The position numbers were made by a program, and so were the translations under genes. Below the pieces are notes generated by a model. It had not been told where the DNA came from, made no database searches, and worked only from the letters and a program-made list of their open reading frames with translations. This document shows positions 6,603 to 6,965 of a stretch of DNA of 6,965 nucleotides, piece by piece (within the stretch, counting starts at the first letter, position 1; each line of letters opens with the position of its first letter). This stretch comes from CAZTLI01 sp964614375. GTDB lineage: Bacteria > Chloroflexota > Anaerolineae > Aggregatilineales > Phototrophicaceae. The stretch is from contig CAZTLI010000295.1 in NCBI GenBank assembly GCA_964614375.1, forward strand, positions 1 through 6,965, in the 5' to 3' direction.

Positions 6603-6631
6603 TAGGCAGAAAAATAAACAATACATATAAA
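6603..6631 (+). promoter_or_regulatory. Candidate promoter for the HxlR-type regulator gene
   Basis: TAGGCA (6603-6608), a 17-base spacer and TATAAA (6626-6631) match the -35 and -10 consensus at 4/6 and 5/6, in the most AT-rich stretch of the window. The leader would be about 33 bases. A GTAACC (6638-6643), also present in the right arm of the inverted repeat, lies near the expected start and might be a second half-site. Confidence 0.4.
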
Positions 6632-6670
6632 ATAAATGTAACCCTCAATTTTAGAGCGAAGGGACAGGTC

Positions 6671-6965
6671 ATGCAGGCATACGAACAGGACTACGACATA
6701 CTCGAAGAAGGCTGCTTCAATCGCGATGTTCTCGATATTGTCGTCAACAAGTGGAGCAGTCTGATATTTTACGCGCTATCGCTGGGCACTAAACGCTACA
6801 ACGAGTTGCAGAAGTCAATTGAGGGAATCTCGCAAACGATGCTCACGAGCACGCTGCGTAAACTGGAACGTCATGGACTCGTCCACCGTGAGATTTACGC
6901 CGTCGTACCACCGAAGGTCGAATATTCACTCACGCCGCTGGGGGAGACGCTGATACCAATTTTCG
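6671..6965 (+). CDS. HxlR-family (DUF24) winged helix-turn-helix transcriptional regulator, 3'-truncated by the window edge
   Basis: Ninety-eight codons are visible before the window ends; the family usually runs to about 100-150 residues, so little is missing. The HxlR signature is complete in order: C15, NKWSSLIFYAL (26-36), a short wing and KRYNEL (41-46), the recognition-helix region GISQTMLTSTLRKLERHGLV (52-71), VPPKVEYSLTPLG (79-91). C15 sits exactly where the conserved N-terminal cysteine of the family lies, 12 residues before the KW; in the Bacillus members YodB and HypR this cysteine senses electrophiles or oxidants. The ATG at 6671 has AAGGGA (6659-6664) 6 bases upstream. It is divergent from the VOC operon, the usual arrangement for a local repressor or activator of that operon. 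The actual signal is unknown. Confidence 0.93.
   Translation, partial: MQAYEQDYDILEEGCFNRDVLDIVVNKWSSLIFYALSLGTKRYNELQKSIEGISQTMLTSTLRKLERHGLVHREIYAVVPPKVEYSLTPLGETLIPIF

Overview
The window comes from a bacterial chromosome of roughly balanced base composition, with short intergenic gaps. It carries seven protein genes, two of them cut by the window edges. No RNA gene, mobile element or CRISPR array is visible. A stacked-PAS soluble histidine kinase, an orphan family-5 solute-binding protein and a two-membrane-segment CorA would suit an environmental, free-living bacterium. Chloroflexota (Anaerolineae-like) is my best guess, but nothing in the sequence proves it.

Left part, + strand (1-4889): (i) the 3' part of a sensor histidine kinase with at least four PAS domains (1-2016); (ii) an exported family-5 extracellular solute-binding protein (2201-3793), followed by a clean 11-bp hairpin terminator; (iii) a CorA-type magnesium/divalent cation channel (3933-4889). 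Each has its own spacer with a plausible promoter, so they look like separate transcription units rather than an operon.

Right part, - strand (6505 down to 4940): a VOC/glyoxalase-fold protein (start moved to 6505 because of a perfect AGGAGG), then a 109-residue four-helix membrane protein of unknown function starting 4 bases after the VOC stop, then after a 62-base gap a membrane-anchored SGNH/GDSL hydrolase. The VOC and membrane-protein genes are almost certainly co-transcribed. The hydrolase may be read through or have its own promoter within an inverted repeat.

Far right, + strand: the first 98 codons of an HxlR-family (DUF24) winged-helix regulator, transcribed divergently from the VOC operon. 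The shared 165-base spacer holds two back-to-back candidate promoters and a 10-bp inverted repeat (9/10 matching) just downstream of the VOC -10 element, which is a good candidate operator. With the conserved HxlR N-terminal cysteine present, the regulator, VOC protein and small membrane protein look like a compact stress-response or detoxification module. This is the most interesting unit in the window.
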